DNA of 64,000 nucleotides from Chromobacterium subtsugae (GTDB lineage: Bacteria; Pseudomonadota; Gammaproteobacteria; Burkholderiales; Chromobacteriaceae). Made by a program: the position numbers and the translations under genes. The notes below the pieces were generated by a model. It did not search any database and had not been told where the DNA came from. It worked only from the letters and a program-made list of their open reading frames with translations. Shown here one piece after another: positions 63,695 to 64,000 of the stretch. The stretch spans positions 1 through 64,000 of the forward strand of contig NZ_JYKA01000018.1 of NCBI RefSeq assembly GCF_001676875.1, given 5' to 3'. Each line of letters starts with the position of its first letter. Position 1 is the stretch's first letter.

Positions 63695-64000
63695 ATGAAA
63701 TTGATGAAAACCCTGGGCCTGGCGGCCCTCTTGGCCGCCGCCGCGCAAGCGGCGCAGGCCAATGTCGACACCGACAGCGTGCGGCGCGGCGCCTACCTCG
63801 CCCGCGTGTCCGACTGCATCGCCTGCCACAGCGCGCCGGACGGCAAGCCCAACGCCGGCGGCCTGGCGATGGACACCCCGGTCGGCAAGATCTACTCCAC
63901 CAACATCACGCCGGACAAGGAAACCGGCATCGGCGACTACAGCTACGAGGACTTCGCCCGCGCGCTGCGCCAGGGCGTGGCCAAGGAAGGCCACTCGCTG
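63695..64000 (+). CDS. c-type cytochrome, N-terminal part (cut by window edge)
   Basis: 102 codons visible. Signal peptide MKLMKTLGLAALLAAAAQAA with cleavage near residue 22, then RRGAYLARVSDCIACHSAPD with haem motif C41-I-A-C44-H45. TNITPDKETGIGDYSYEDFA resembles the cytochrome c subunits of membrane-bound dehydrogenases. The ATG follows the flavoprotein stop by 13 bp, so both are probably co-transcribed. Number of haems cannot be seen. Confidence 0.85.
   Translation, partial: MKLMKTLGLAALLAAAAQAAQANVDTDSVRRGAYLARVSDCIACHSAPDGKPNAGGLAMDTPVGKIYSTNITPDKETGIGDYSYEDFARALRQGVAKEGHSL

Overview
The window is GC-rich, densely packed bacterial chromosome. Several things point to a betaproteobacterium of the Neisseriales, most likely Chromobacterium or a close relative: the ihfB-lapA-lapB-pyrF block continuing into ugd, hldA and hldD; an LldP / FAD-FeS lactate dehydrogenase / LutABC cluster; a FruB-FruK-FruA operon; and a lateral-type flagellar cluster. 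This assignment rests on gene content and order, not on a database search. No tRNA, rRNA, CRISPR array, insertion sequence or prophage was seen.

Layout. (1) 1-13539: a compact flagellar cluster. fliS (cut by the window edge), fliD, fliJ, fliI, fliH, fliG, fliF and fliE lie on the minus strand; a divergent fliM-like, fliN, fliP, fliQ, fliR, flhB, flhA operon lies on the plus strand. The order, the short divergent FliM and the absence of fliK, fliL and fliO here resemble secondary (lateral) systems. A single-copy flagellin gene lies at 20229-21086. (2) 13540-22566: an accessory stretch holding a BetR-type HTH plus receiver regulator; a beta-keto-acid cleavage enzyme with a large repeat-bearing insert; about 1.2 kb without genes, AT-rich in part and hairpin-rich at its end; a hybrid histidine kinase with a molybdopterin-fold periplasmic partner; the flagellin; and a serine-carboxypeptidase-like protein that has lost its catalytic triad. 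(3) 22573-28415: ribose operon rbsK-D-A-C-B followed by a LacI-type rbsR. (4) 28716-32469: MgtC, ZapE, a periplasmic amino-acid-binding-like protein and CysM. (5) 32731-43369: L/D-lactate utilisation (lutA-lutC-lutB-dld-lldP) with its GntR regulator lldR; an arsR-arsC-acr3 arsenic cassette lies between the regulator and its presumed target operon. (6) 43457-52686: hldD, a DUF924 gene, hldA, ugd, pyrF, lapB, lapA, ihfB, rpsA and cmk, all on the minus strand (LPS heptose supply, LPS control, pyrimidine and translation genes). (7) 52914-55326: aroA, a MazG-like pyrophosphohydrolase whose start lies in a perfect inverted repeat, and cytochrome b561. (8) 55318-61649: fructose PTS (FruR-type repressor, divergent fruB-fruK-fruA). 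(9) 61804-64000: a spermidine-dehydrogenase-like flavoprotein and the start of a c-type cytochrome gene.

Regulatory sites visible by eye include two LldR/PdhR-type operators (upstream of lutA and of lldR), paired FruR-type 13-mers, an ArsR-type inverted repeat, a GTGAAT-type dyad recurring in three flagellar intergenic regions, and several strong intrinsic terminators. The least explained items are the carboxypeptidase-like pseudoenzyme beside the flagellin, the GW-repeat insert in the keto-acid cleavage enzyme, the hairpin cluster at 17644-17800 and the start-codon hairpin at 54225-54269.
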